A stretch of 34,796 nt of DNA, taken from positions 1 to 34,796 of the forward strand of contig CAUZOB010000023.1 in the NCBI GenBank assembly GCA_963581185.1. The letters run 5' to 3'. Source of the DNA: SAT2750 sp963581185 (lineage in GTDB: Bacteria > Planctomycetota > Planctomycetia > Pirellulales > Pirellulaceae). Position 1 is the stretch's first letter; each line of letters opens with the position of its first letter. The translations under genes and the position numbers were made by a program. Below are positions 1-7,561 of this stretch, one piece after another. The notes beneath the pieces were generated by a model that was not told the DNA's origin, made no database searches, and saw only the letters and a list, made by a program, of their open reading frames with translations.

Positions 1-451
1 TTGGAGCAGAATCTCCGACCAGCAGGCTGTCACGATAGATTCCGTTTCCGGTGACTCGATATAGTCGCTGGGCGATATTCGTGCGTTCCACTTCCAGCGT
101 CGCTTCGCCACCAGCTGTAATTCGCAGGCGCCGACCACGATAGCCAAAGCCATCCTTGCGGAACTCGTATCCATGGCTGCTGACATGAAAGTAGATGTCG
201 GTTCCGACCAGGCCCGGTTCGTCAATCGCCACAATACCGTTGCTGTCGGTGTAGTGACGGACCTTGTCGACCCGCCTCAATTCCACCAGCGGTACACCAC
301 GACGGGTTTCTCGGTCGATCACCTGGATCTTGAAGAAACGATCATCTCGCTGGGCAGCAAGATCCACGCTGCCGGCGAACGACAGGACAACGGCCAGGTA
401 GATAAGTCGACGCAGGATGGCGTTGTCTCTCCGCGTGGTGCTATTTTCCAT
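1..451 (-). CDS. Secreted planctomycete protein with carboxypeptidase-regulatory-like N-terminus (partial)
   Basis: An open frame starts at ATG 449-451 and runs off the left edge, giving 150 residues with no stop, so the C-terminal part lies outside the window. Residues 12-33 form a hydrophobic signal segment ending in VDLAA. It is followed by FFKIQVIDRETRRGVPLVEL and a YTDSNGIVAIDEPG segment, the usual look of a Cna-B/carboxypeptidase-regulatory-like beta-sandwich. The sequence then reads FHVSSHGYEF, GYRGRRLRI and IAQRLYRVTGNGIYRDSLL. The start codon overlaps the end of the upstream lipoprotein gene by 11 bases and a GGAG lies about 10 bases before it, so it is the last visible member of the operon. 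From memory of planctomycete genomes, proteins with this N-terminus continue into a sugar-hydrolase-like propeller, but that part is not visible here. Function unknown. Confidence 0.75.
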   Translation of the reverse strand, partial: MENSTTRRDNAILRRLIYLAVVLSFAGSVDLAAQRDDRFFKIQVIDRETRRGVPLVELRRVDKVRHYTDSNGIVAIDEPGLVGTDIYFHVSSHGYEFRKDGFGYRGRRLRITAGGEATLEVERTNIAQRLYRVTGNGIYRDSLLVGDSAP

Positions 452-1067
452 AACGCTTGAACTCCATCGGTTCATCCTGGTCGAACAGATCAAGTCCGGT
501 TTCGCTCAGCACCCGCCGCAACTGGGCCGGCGACGCAGTGATCGTGCCGCTTTTGTGCTGGGTTTCAACACCGTTCTTGTCGCGTTCGGTGCGAATCACC
601 ACCTCACCGTCCATACGGCCCTGTTCAATCGCCTCGATCACCTTGTCCTCGTCCATCAGCAGCACTTGGAGCCGACCCTTGCGTGTGAACTCATAAGCCG
701 CGATCACATAGTTGACTTTGTCGTCGTCGACCTGCTGCCAGCTAATGAAACTCTGCTCGCCAACCTTACTCGTGAAAAGCAGATTCCGCTCAATTTCCAG
801 TTCCTTTTCACCGTTGATTTCCACGTAGATCGATTCCATCGTGGCCTTGGTGTCTGGCTTGCGAGCGACCGTAAAGGGCGGCGGCGGAGGGTCGTCTCGA
901 TCTGCATCCTCGTGGATCACCTGCCAGTACCCGACAAGCTTCTCGTCAACTTCACTGGTCTCGTCATCCGAGAGCGGATGCAGCGACGCCGGAACACCAC
1001 AACCGGTTTCCAATAGCAAGAGAAGTGCCACAGCCAGCAGTAGTGCAGGGCGGTACACAAGGACCAT
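441..1067 (-). CDS. Putative small lipoprotein of unknown function
   Basis: 208 residues. The N-terminus has one positive charge, a long leucine/alanine stretch (residues 8-19) and then LETGC, with Cys23 as the probable lipidated residue. The lipobox is imperfect because Glu sits at -3. The mature part begins acidic (DDETSEVDEKLVGYWQV), has a five-proline run near residue 60, and is otherwise soluble and charged. The LVGYW segment recalls the start of lipocalin-like domains, but nothing else supports that fold. The start is well supported: AGGAG lies six bases before the ATG and overlaps the stop codon region of the heme/propeller gene, only nine bases upstream. The downstream gene overlaps its end. 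It is probably made together with the upstream cytochrome-like protein and anchored in a membrane near it. I do not recognise a named family. Confidence 0.8.
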   Translation of the reverse strand: MVLVYRPALLLAVALLLLLETGCGVPASLHPLSDDETSEVDEKLVGYWQVIHEDADRDDPPPPPFTVARKPDTKATMESIYVEINGEKELEIERNLLFTSKVGEQSFISWQQVDDDKVNYVIAAYEFTRKGRLQVLLMDEDKVIEAIEQGRMDGEVVIRTERDKNGVETQHKSGTITASPAQLRRVLSETGLDLFDQDEPMEFKRYGK

Positions 1068-1076
1068 CTTTCGCTC

Positions 1077-4000
1077 CTATTTCATCTGCAAGTAACTGAA
1101 CAGGTCACACAGTTCCTGAGGAGTCAGCTTTTCCAGGATTCCATCCGGCATCAGGGACAGCGGCGACGCTGCCAGCGAATCGATGTCTGTCCTGGCGATT
1201 CGCTGTATGTTGTTCTTGGCATCCACCAGCGTTACGGCGGCAGCATCCTGCTTGGCCAGCAGGCCGGTTAGCACCTGGCCGCTGTTGGTGGTGATCACGT
1301 ACGAGAGATAGTCTCGCCGTACGACGCTACTGGGGTCGACGATGTTTGCCAGCAGTGCGGCGCGGTCAGCCCGGTTTTCGTTCGTCAGGTCTGGCCCCAG
1401 TTGCTTGCCTTCACCCTTGAGCTTGTGGCAGCTGCCGCATTGCTTCTCGTAGATCAAGCGGCCTCGTACCAGGTCGCCCGATCCGTTCCGCAGGTCGTTG
1501 TTGAATCGCCGCATGGTGGCAAGTTTCTGATCGGGAGTCCCTGGACCGACGCGACCCCAGAGTTTTTCCACCAGCTGGTTGAGTTCGTCGTTCTTGAAAA
1601 GGGCCACGATTCGAAGCTCAATGGCGCTGACGTCCTTGGCAGCAATCTTCTGGCCCTCGACCTGTTGAACAAGTTTCAGTGCCGATTCCGGACGGCCCAG
1701 CAGTATCTGGCGAATGCCAGCCTGGGTTGCTGTGGGAAATGCACCGTAATGCTCGAGCAAGTGGCTGGCGATCTGCGGATCATTGAACTTGCCAAGCAGG
1801 GAAATCGCTTGAGTGCTGACCTTCACATCCTGCTGGGGAACAGCGAGCGTGAGCAGATGCGGAATCAAATCCTGCTGACAATAGGGGCCAACCAGATCGA
1901 GGTATTGAGCCAGCATGTCTGTCTGGCTGGTCTGCTGAATCCGCTCAACCAGGTCCGTATAGGCGGCAGGGATATCGGCGAGCAAGGCCCAACGAATCGC
2001 CAGCGGCTGGGCTGGGTCCTGTTTCCAGCGGGCCTGGATATATGCAGCCAGGCGACCCTCGATCTTGTCATGCACCTGGGGTGCGTCGGTCGGGGCCGAT
2101 TGCAGGTTAAGCTGCGAGAATTGTTCGTAGAGACCACCCTGGCCAATCCCATCAGCTACCTGCTGCCGCTGTTCCAGGCCCTCAATAATCGCCAACTCAA
2201 GTGGTTGCCGCCGGTCGGTCGTCGTGCGGGCGAGTAAATCCGCGCAACAGTCGTAGAACTCACTCTTGCCGGCAGCTGCCCAGCGTCGCACGAGGTTGGT
2301 TCGCAGTCCACCGAGCAACGACGACGACCAGCTTGGCTCGCTGCTGAAATACCTTACCAGTTGTTGTGGATTCTCAAGGGCACTGGATTCTATTGCCCAC
2401 CAGGAGAGGAGTGGGATACGAGCCTCCTCGAAGTCCAGGTTGCGGGCAAAAAGTGGAAAGAGGATTCGTCGGGCGCTGCTTGCAGGCAGCCGACGGGCGG
2501 AGACGATCAGTTGGCGACGGACGGAAAGGTCATGATCCTGTGACGCGCGGGCAACAATGGCCTTCAGTTCGGTCGCCGTCAGATCACCGTGATCACAGCA
2601 GAGTCGTACAACCCAGCGGCGAACATGGGCCGATGTATGTTCCAGCAGGCTGGTGGCGGCCTGGCCATCGAGTCCATCAACGGCATGTAGAGCCCAGGTC
2701 GCCTCCAGGGCCAGGTCGTCATCGTCCGCTGCGGTCGCCAGTTGAAGTAGGCGCGGCACGATTGACTTGTCGCCTCGGGCGGCAAGGTGCACTCGGGCAC
2801 GATCGGCGAACCACTGGTTGGGATGATCCAGCAGGTCAACCAGCTGATCGAGACTCAGCTTGTTGATGTCGAAGGGCTCGATACTGGCTGCCTGGCTGCC
2901 GCGGACCTGGTAAATACGGCCGTTGCTACGGTCCCAGTCAGCATCCGGATCGGGATGTGCCGTGCGACGGTCATGAAAGTCGCAGACATAGATCGAACCG
3001 TCTGCTGCCAGGCAGACGTCGGTGGCGCCAAACCAGCTATCGTTGGCCTTGAGAACTTCGCCCTGGTAGCTGGCGCGAAAAGTTGAACTGCTGGGCTCAA
3101 CAAGCCAGCTGGAGATGCCGTGACCAAGGAAATTACCTGCGATGAAACGCCCGCGATAAGCGGCCGGCAGGTTGTCGGCCAGGTAAATCGTGCCGCCAGT
3201 CGGTGGGCCGCCCGGAACCTGGTCGCGATCGACCTTGTCGAAAAATCCGTAGGTGTATGGATTGTGCAGCGGGCCATGCTTGGTAAAGCTCTTGCGATAG
3301 TATGCTCCCTGCAGAGCGTGGATGAAGGGACCACCGTTGGTGCTGTAGAACAGCTCACCGTGCTGGTTAAATGTCAGACCGAAGGTGTTGCCGCCGCCCT
3401 CGCAGAACAATTCAAACTTGTCCTTGCCCGGATGATATCGCCAGACACCCTGCTGGAATTCGATCCCGCGAATCTGGCAGGTCGTGGTGCTGCCGTTGAC
3501 GCCATACAGCCAGCCGTCGGGGCCCCAGGTCAGGTGGTTGGCCATCGACTGTGCGTCCTGCATGCCAAAACCCTTGAGCAGCACGCGCGGATCGCTGTCG
3601 GGCTGGTCGTCGTGATCGGCGTCGGGATAGAAAAGCAGGTAGGGAACCTGCAGCACGTAGACCCCGTTTTCACCAAAAGCGAGTGCGGTGGCGAGATTCA
3701 GCCCGTCAACGAAATCTCGAAAACTGTTGGCGCGGCCATTGGCGTCGAGGTCCTCGAGGATCGTGATCCGGTCAGCCCCGCGGGGGCCATGGGGCGGCGG
3801 CTTGGGTACACGGTCATAGACAGTACGTGACCAGCGATCCACCTTGACGCGTTTGAGTCCGGCTGGATTCGGGTACTGGATGTACTGGATTGTCCAGAGC
3901 CGTCCACGATCATCCATCTTGACCAGGATCGGCTGGCGCACATCCGGTTCAGCTGCCACCAGTCGAACCTCAAGTCCGGCGGCAACTGCCATCTGGGAAA

Positions 4001-4106
4001 CGGCCCGCTCCGGCGAATGGCCCTGGCCAGCGACAGGAATCGCCGGCTGCAGCATCAGCAGCAGGGTTAAGAGAGCAGATCCCAGGTAGATGGGCCAACG
4101 ACGCAT
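1077..4106 (-). CDS. Secreted PVC-type heme-binding protein: beta-propeller, HEAT repeats, CxxCH domain
   Basis: 1009 residues with a signal peptide (MRRWPIYLGSALLTLLLMLQ, cleavage near residue 27). Residues about 35-403 form a propeller of the membrane-bound dehydrogenase type shared by Planctomycetes and Verrucomicrobia, with repeated GPDGWLYGV, LADNLPAAYRGRF and ADGSIYVCDFHDRR patterns. Residues about 415-860 are helical HEAT-like repeats (LLDHPNQWFADRARVHLA). The C-terminal 130 residues are the family's cytochrome c domain: GRLIYEKQCGSCHKLKGEG with CGSCH at 890-894, GPDLT, and LMPDG with Met986 as a likely second heme ligand. It is thought to act outside the cytoplasm in electron transfer, but the substrate is unknown. 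It lies three bases after the sugar kinase stop and nine before the lipoprotein start, so it is the central gene of the operon. The domain order matches the family and no truncation is seen. Confidence 0.93.
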   Translation of the reverse strand: MRRWPIYLGSALLTLLLMLQPAIPVAGQGHSPERAVSQMAVAAGLEVRLVAAEPDVRQPILVKMDDRGRLWTIQYIQYPNPAGLKRVKVDRWSRTVYDRVPKPPPHGPRGADRITILEDLDANGRANSFRDFVDGLNLATALAFGENGVYVLQVPYLLFYPDADHDDQPDSDPRVLLKGFGMQDAQSMANHLTWGPDGWLYGVNGSTTTCQIRGIEFQQGVWRYHPGKDKFELFCEGGGNTFGLTFNQHGELFYSTNGGPFIHALQGAYYRKSFTKHGPLHNPYTYGFFDKVDRDQVPGGPPTGGTIYLADNLPAAYRGRFIAGNFLGHGISSWLVEPSSSTFRASYQGEVLKANDSWFGATDVCLAADGSIYVCDFHDRRTAHPDPDADWDRSNGRIYQVRGSQAASIEPFDINKLSLDQLVDLLDHPNQWFADRARVHLAARGDKSIVPRLLQLATAADDDDLALEATWALHAVDGLDGQAATSLLEHTSAHVRRWVVRLCCDHGDLTATELKAIVARASQDHDLSVRRQLIVSARRLPASSARRILFPLFARNLDFEEARIPLLSWWAIESSALENPQQLVRYFSSEPSWSSSLLGGLRTNLVRRWAAAGKSEFYDCCADLLARTTTDRRQPLELAIIEGLEQRQQVADGIGQGGLYEQFSQLNLQSAPTDAPQVHDKIEGRLAAYIQARWKQDPAQPLAIRWALLADIPAAYTDLVERIQQTSQTDMLAQYLDLVGPYCQQDLIPHLLTLAVPQQDVKVSTQAISLLGKFNDPQIASHLLEHYGAFPTATQAGIRQILLGRPESALKLVQQVEGQKIAAKDVSAIELRIVALFKNDELNQLVEKLWGRVGPGTPDQKLATMRRFNNDLRNGSGDLVRGRLIYEKQCGSCHKLKGEGKQLGPDLTNENRADRAALLANIVDPSSVVRRDYLSYVITTNSGQVLTGLLAKQDAAAVTLVDAKNNIQRIARTDIDSLAASPLSLMPDGILEKLTPQELCDLFSYLQMK

Positions 4107-4109
4107 ATC

Positions 4110-5057
4110 CTATTCCAGTCCGGCGAGCACTTTCGTTTCGGCAAAGTTGCGAATTCCAGCCACAGCACCGATGCCGGTCACACAGCAGGCACCACTGGCA
4201 GCTGCCAGGCGGGCGGATTCCAGCACGGGCAAGCCGTTCACAATACCGGTAATGTAACCTGCCACAAAACTGTCGCCGGCAGCTGTGGTGTCCAGCACGG
4301 GACCGGGCGGTGTGATGGCGGGAATCTCCAGCCATTCACCGCTGGTCGGACTTAGCAGCGCACCACGATGCCCCAGCTTGATTCCGATAATAGCATCCGT
4401 GTTGAAGTTCCGCAGCTTTTCGATCATTTCTCGTGGCTCGGCGGCACCGGTCTGCGCCAGACCCTCTCGCTCGCTGGGAAAATAGGCGTCCAGGTGTGGC
4501 AGGATCTTGTCCAGCGGCGATAACGTGCCACCGTCACCGGCCGCGTCCATGACGGTCAGGCAGCCGGTCTGGCGAATCGCCGCAAGGCACTCAGGCAAGT
4601 CGTTCTCCAGGCTGCCAAACAGCCCGTAATAGCCAAACAAGGCAACTTTCGCCTGGGCAAAAATGTCCAATCGATCGAGAATCATCTCTCGGCTAAGCAG
4701 CCGCGAGGCACCGCCATGATAGGCAAACACCTGCTCGCCCGATGGATCGATGATGACAGCTGTCGCACTGGTAACTTGTCCCTGGCAACGGATCATCAGG
4801 TCATTGTTCATGCCCGACTGGCTGAATGTCTCCAGCAGGTGTGTGCCCCAGTGATCATCGCCAACACACCCAAGGCCGGCAACATTCAGTCCCAGGGCAG
4901 CCATCACTCGGCCCGCATTCGAAACGATTCCACCGCTGCCGACCACTAGTGGATCGATGCGGTGCAGCTTGTTCTCCTGCAGTGGCCGGTCAATCGGGAC
5001 CGGGCGAATCGGCAGGTCGACACAGCACTCGCCAGACACGATACAGTCCAGGACCAT
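4110..5057 (-). CDS. PfkB/ribokinase-family carbohydrate kinase
   Basis: 315 residues, the usual length for the PfkB family, which phosphorylates sugars or nucleosides with ATP in the cytoplasm. The N-terminal signature is present (VVGSGGIVSNAGRVMAALG, residues 38-56, with the substrate-binding GG; then GLGCVGDDHWG). The C-terminal signature is DTTAAGDSFVAGYITG (256-271), in which Asp262 is the expected catalytic base and AAG forms the anion hole. The substrate cannot be read from the sequence. It is the first gene of a minus-strand operon and ends three bases before the heme/propeller gene. The aldolase-like gene is divergent, sharing a short intergenic region. No strong ribosome binding site precedes the ATG, but no alternative in-frame ATG lies upstream. 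A kinase next to an aldolase-like gene suggests use of a phosphorylated sugar; this is inference. Confidence 0.92.
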   Translation of the reverse strand: MVLDCIVSGECCVDLPIRPVPIDRPLQENKLHRIDPLVVGSGGIVSNAGRVMAALGLNVAGLGCVGDDHWGTHLLETFSQSGMNNDLMIRCQGQVTSATAVIIDPSGEQVFAYHGGASRLLSREMILDRLDIFAQAKVALFGYYGLFGSLENDLPECLAAIRQTGCLTVMDAAGDGGTLSPLDKILPHLDAYFPSEREGLAQTGAAEPREMIEKLRNFNTDAIIGIKLGHRGALLSPTSGEWLEIPAITPPGPVLDTTAAGDSFVAGYITGIVNGLPVLESARLAAASGACCVTGIGAVAGIRNFAETKVLAGLE

Positions 5058-5131
5058 CGACTTGGCATCCAGTTGAAGAAGGGGCCAGCAAAAAAGCAGG
5101 TGTACCCGAGTCGGCGCACGCCTTCGACAGG

Positions 5132-5140
5132 TGATACTAT
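5132..5140 (+). promoter_or_regulatory. Possible extended -10 promoter for the aldolase-like gene
   Basis: TG at 5132-5133, one base, then TACTAT at 5135-5140 resembles an extended -10 element. No good -35 is visible. Transcription would begin near 5147, just before the ATG at 5150, which favours the ATG at 5213 as the real start. Weak evidence from one short motif. Confidence 0.25.
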
Positions 5141-5212
5141 ATCCTGCTTATGTTGGCAGCGGCAGTGCCACAATCAACCGGTGAGATTAGACCGAGTGTG
5201 GGGACGGATTTT

Positions 5213-6229
5213 ATGGCGGTAAGCAAGTCGCTTGATGAAAAGATCAGCCGAATCCTGTCGGACTCCAGTTGCCAGGACTTTATCCTGGCAGATGCCAAGG
5301 ATGCTGACATGGGTTTTGGACTCGCCGCTCCCGGTCCCAATCGTGGCGACAATGCCGACCAGTTTCCCTGGCAGACGATTGACCAGTACCGGCAGGCGAT
5401 GCGCGAAGTGACCCAGCAGGGGCTGGTCGACATTATGCTGATGAGCGCCAGCACGAGTGAACAACTGACAATCAAGGAGCGTCTGTTCGACAACTCAACG
5501 GTGACCCCGGCAGCCCGGGCGAACGATACAACGGATATCTGGCTGGGAATGAGCGGTGGCTATACAGCTCAGCCATCGCGTCCCTTCCAGACAGCCACGA
5601 TCGACCAGATCCAGGCCGGCTGCTATCCCTGCGATCCTGACCAGCGGGCACGTGGCGCGGACCTCGGCCTGTATTCCATGACATTCAATAATCGGCTGGA
5701 CGAGGATCACGAGTCACTGACCGCTTACAAGTCCTTTCGGCTGGAAGCGGAACAGAAGCAGTTTCGTCACTTCCTCGAAGTTTTCGCGCCGAACGCAGCG
5801 GATAATCTGGCCACGGACGACATCCCCAGATTCGTGAACGATGCCATTTGCCGAACCCTGGCCGGTGTCGTCTCCTCCGGCCGACCACTGTTCCTGAAGA
5901 TGCCCTATTTTGGCCCGGCGGCGATGCAGCAACTGGTTGCCTACGACAGCAGTATCATCGTCGGCATCCTCGGCGGTCCGGCCGGGACGACTCACGATGC
6001 CTTCCGCATGCTCTGGGAAGCAAAGAAGTACGGAGCCCGAGCAGCGCTGTTTGGCCGCAAGATCAACCAGGCCGAGGACCAGCTGTTTTTCATCGAGATC
6101 CTCCGCGCCCTGGCCGATGGCAACGCCGAACCAGAGGACGCCGTTCGGCAGTACCATGCCGGCCTGGCTGACCGATCGCTGACGCCACACCGACCACTCG
6201 AAGAGGACCTGGTCCTTACGCAGTTATAG
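5213..6229 (+). CDS. TIM-barrel class I aldolase-like protein
   Basis: 338 residues from ATG 5213; the frame is open from ATG 5150 (359 residues). I prefer 5213 because it has a G-rich stretch (GGGGACGG) before it, recognisable domain sequence starts just after it (SLDEKISRIL), and 5150 has no ribosome binding site. Alternating hydrophobic strands and helices fit a beta/alpha barrel. Late motifs are aldolase-like: PLFLKMPYFG with a lysine placed like a Schiff-base lysine (Lys250 in the long frame), VGILGGPAGTTHDA as a phosphate-binding loop, and GARAALFGRKIN as the last strand. These features suggest a DeoC/FbaB/LacD-type fold, but I do not recognise a characterised family and the reaction is unknown. 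It has no signal peptide and is therefore cytoplasmic. It is divergent from the PfkB kinase, a sensible partner if the kinase product is the aldolase substrate. Confidence 0.7.
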   Translation: MAVSKSLDEKISRILSDSSCQDFILADAKDADMGFGLAAPGPNRGDNADQFPWQTIDQYRQAMREVTQQGLVDIMLMSASTSEQLTIKERLFDNSTVTPAARANDTTDIWLGMSGGYTAQPSRPFQTATIDQIQAGCYPCDPDQRARGADLGLYSMTFNNRLDEDHESLTAYKSFRLEAEQKQFRHFLEVFAPNAADNLATDDIPRFVNDAICRTLAGVVSSGRPLFLKMPYFGPAAMQQLVAYDSSIIVGILGGPAGTTHDAFRMLWEAKKYGARAALFGRKINQAEDQLFFIEILRALADGNAEPEDAVRQYHAGLADRSLTPHRPLEEDLVLTQL

Positions 6230-6285
6230 AATGACTCGCTCAACCACCTGTCTGTAATCAAGTTTGACACCTTAGGGGAAATGCG

Positions 6286-7560
6286 ATGAAGCGTCTTGGG
6301 CTCAACACACTGTCGATAATTGTCGTTCTGTTGATGACGCTGATCAGCTGGCCAGTTCTGGGGGCTGATAACTGGCCCCAGTTCCGCGGTCCAACTCAAA
6401 ACGGACATGTCGCTGGCTCGCCGCTGGTGACGTCGTGGTCTGAAAAAGAGAATATCCGCTGGCGACTGGATGTTCCGGGTAGCGGCTGGTCCTCGCCCGT
6501 GATCTGGGGAGACCAGTTATGGATGACCGCTGCCCTGGACAATGGCCATACGCTGGCTGCCATTTGTGTGAGCAAGCAGGGTAAGCTGATCCACCAGGTA
6601 AAGATCTTCTCAATCGATGAACTGGAAGCGAAAAACGCGCTCAACAGTTTCGCTTCGCCATCGCCTGTGGTGGAGGCGGGCCGCGTCTACATTCACTTTG
6701 GGAGCTACGGGACCGCCTGCCTTGATAGCACGAATGGCACAATCCTCTGGTCCCGACAGGATATTAACCTCGATCACCAGGAGGGTCCCGGATCATCACC
6801 GGTCCTGTTTGAGGACCTGCTGATTTTTCATTGTGATGGGCGGGATGTCCAATTCCTGGCGGCACTCGATAAGCGAACCGGTAAGACTGCCTGGAAGACA
6901 GGGAGGTCGATTGACCTCTCGGTGGTCAATGACTACCAGAGAAAAGCATTCTCTACCCCAACGCTCTTGAGCAGCGGTGGCCGGATGCAGCTGGTCAGCT
7001 CAGCTGCGCAGGGTTGCTATAGTTATGACCCCGGGACTGGCGAGGAATTATGGCGTGTCCGCTATCCTGGCTTCTCTGCTGTGCCACGCCCTGTCACGGA
7101 TGGCACGCGAGCCTTCGTTGTGACGGACTTTGGCAAACCGGAAATGTGGGCGGTAAGGCTGGATGGTCGTGGCGACGTTACCGAATCGCATGTCGACTGG
7201 ACAGCCGCTGTCGGCATCTCCTCCACTCCGTCGGCAGCGCTGATAGACGACTTGATCTACCAGGTGGCTGACAAAACAGGAGTAGTCAGTTGCCTGGATG
7301 CCAAAACGGGTGAATTAGTCTGGCGGCATCGCGCCGGCGGATCCTTTTCCGCCTCGCCGATCCACTCTGACGGCAGAATCTTCTTCTTTGACCGGGACGG
7401 CAAGACGACGGTGCTGGCTGCCGGACGAGAGCTTAAGCAACTGGCCGTGAACGAGTTGAGTGAGGGGTGTATGGCATCGCCGGCAGCTAGTGAAGGGGCC
7501 ATTTACCTGCGTTCGGCCACGCACTTGTATCGTATTGAGGCGGCCGCCAGCCAGCCGTGA
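6286..7560 (+). CDS. Secreted PQQ-like beta-propeller protein
   Basis: 424 residues with a signal peptide (MKRLGLNTLSIIVVLLMTLISWPVLGA, cleavage near 26), followed directly by DNWPQFRGPTQNG, the hallmark start of the large planctomycete family of PQQ-like (BamB/quinoprotein-type) eight-bladed propellers. Blade repeats are visible as ACLDSTNGTILWSRQD, AALDKRTGKTAWKTG, YDPGTGEELWRVRY and CLDAKTGELVWRHRA. No heme motif and no catalytic residue set of a quinoprotein dehydrogenase is evident, so it is probably a structural or binding propeller in the periplasm. An AGGGGA lies shortly before the ATG. It follows the aldolase-like gene by 56 bases and could be co-transcribed. Its stop codon sits one base from the stop of the convergent acylase gene. 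Substrate unknown. Confidence 0.9.
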   Translation: MKRLGLNTLSIIVVLLMTLISWPVLGADNWPQFRGPTQNGHVAGSPLVTSWSEKENIRWRLDVPGSGWSSPVIWGDQLWMTAALDNGHTLAAICVSKQGKLIHQVKIFSIDELEAKNALNSFASPSPVVEAGRVYIHFGSYGTACLDSTNGTILWSRQDINLDHQEGPGSSPVLFEDLLIFHCDGRDVQFLAALDKRTGKTAWKTGRSIDLSVVNDYQRKAFSTPTLLSSGGRMQLVSSAAQGCYSYDPGTGEELWRVRYPGFSAVPRPVTDGTRAFVVTDFGKPEMWAVRLDGRGDVTESHVDWTAAVGISSTPSAALIDDLIYQVADKTGVVSCLDAKTGELVWRHRAGGSFSASPIHSDGRIFFFDRDGKTTVLAAGRELKQLAVNELSEGCMASPAASEGAIYLRSATHLYRIEAAASQP

Positions 7561-7561
7561 G

